From Lichenicoccus sp963693035 (lineage in GTDB: Bacteria; Pseudomonadota; Alphaproteobacteria; Acetobacterales; Acetobacteraceae): DNA of 64,000 bases. How positions within the stretch are numbered: the stretch's first letter is position 1; each line of letters starts with the position of its first letter. Positions 63,762-64,000 of this stretch are shown one piece after another. Below the pieces are notes generated by a model. That model was not told the origin of the DNA. It saw nothing but the letters and a program-made list of their open reading frames with translations, and ran no database searches. The stretch covers positions 124,001-188,000 of the forward strand of contig CAXMMQ010000008.1 of NCBI GenBank assembly GCA_963693035.2, written 5' to 3'. The position numbers and the translations under genes were made by a program.

Positions 63762-64000
63762 GTGCCCGAGGCGAAACTCGACGGAAATGCCGCGCCTCCG
63801 GTCCGGCTGCTGTCGCATCCCGGGCTGTCGCTGCTGCTGCTCAGCCGCGGCGGTTCGGCGCTCGGCTACCAGATGCAGGCGGTCGCGGTCGGCTGGCAGA
63901 TCTACGCCCTGACGCATCGTGCGTTTTCGCTCGGCCTGCTCGGGCTCGCGCAGTTCGCACCCATGGTGGTGCTGATCTTCGCCGCCGGCCACGTCGCTGA
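63762..64000 (+). CDS. MFS transporter, partial at right edge
   Basis: This is the N-terminal 79 residues of an MFS_3-type transporter: LLSHPGLSLLLLSRGGSALGYQMQAVAVGWQIYALTHRAFSLGLLGLAQFAPMVVLIFAAGHVA, two membrane segments with the family's first-helix pattern. A GTG at 63762 is the likely start. The gene continues beyond the window. It resembles the exporter at 27174-28376 in type. Confidence 0.7.
   Translation, partial: MPEAKLDGNAAPPVRLLSHPGLSLLLLSRGGSALGYQMQAVAVGWQIYALTHRAFSLGLLGLAQFAPMVVLIFAAGHVA

Overview
The window is GC-rich (roughly two thirds G+C) and gene-dense, with short gaps and many ATGA/GTGA/TTGA stop-start overlaps. The gene content (rimP-nusA-ylxR-infB-rbfA, ccmAB, ctaA/COX15, class III alcohol dehydrogenase with S-formylglutathione hydrolase, a CHASE3-type hybrid kinase) fits an alphaproteobacterium. 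The Bcr/CflA exporters, malonate decarboxylase and D-apiose genes suggest a plant- or lichen-associated member of the Acetobacteraceae. The family assignment is an inference from protein resemblance only.

Region by region. 1-3.2 kb (minus): malonate decarboxylase genes mdcA-mdcC-mdcD-mdcE; mdcD carries four single-base insertions and mdcE runs off the left edge. 3.3-4.5 kb: a Bcr/CflA exporter. 4.4-15 kb: an accessory block with two GT41/SPINDLY-type O-glycosyltransferases directly downstream of a 1139-residue Ser/Thr-rich protein made of octapeptides arranged in 405-bp tandem units, then a Sel1-repeat protein and a small methyltransferase. 15.7-21.2 kb: a D-apiose/D-apionate catabolic cluster (RuBisCO-like transcarboxylase, DUF1537 kinase, GntR regulator, Gfo/Idh/MocA dehydrogenase with two frameshifts, apionate oxidoisomerase). 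A shared GGTATRATGA element lies in both of its control regions. 21.3-29.4 kb: a small secreted protein, trpS, yjbQ, manganese catalase, glutathione-dependent formaldehyde detoxification, a bestrophin, an MFS exporter and a DUF2975/XRE pair. 29.4-35.5 kb: the transcription-translation operon rimP-nusA-ylxR/L7Ae-infB-rbfA. 35.6-41.6 kb: a nickel/cobalt transporter, an amino-acid ABC transporter with fused binding protein and permease, and aconitase. 41.7-49 kb: ccmAB, CBS protein, carbonic anhydrase, SDR, ornithine decarboxylase with a structured leader, YihY and RlpA. 49.2-64 kb: aroQ-accB-accC, a soluble chemoreceptor, apt, a hybrid histidine kinase, transporters, ctaA, tldD and a partial MFS gene at the right edge.

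Three things stand out. First, the octad-repeat protein beside two O-GlcNAc-transferase-like enzymes looks like a dedicated protein-glycosylation system. Second, a roughly 155-bp intergenic palindromic element occurs twice (20156-20311 and 52964-53115) with a conserved core and stems that differ by compensating changes. Third, a RuBisCO-like apiose pathway has a readable candidate operator. I saw no rRNA, tRNA, CRISPR array, transposase or phage gene.
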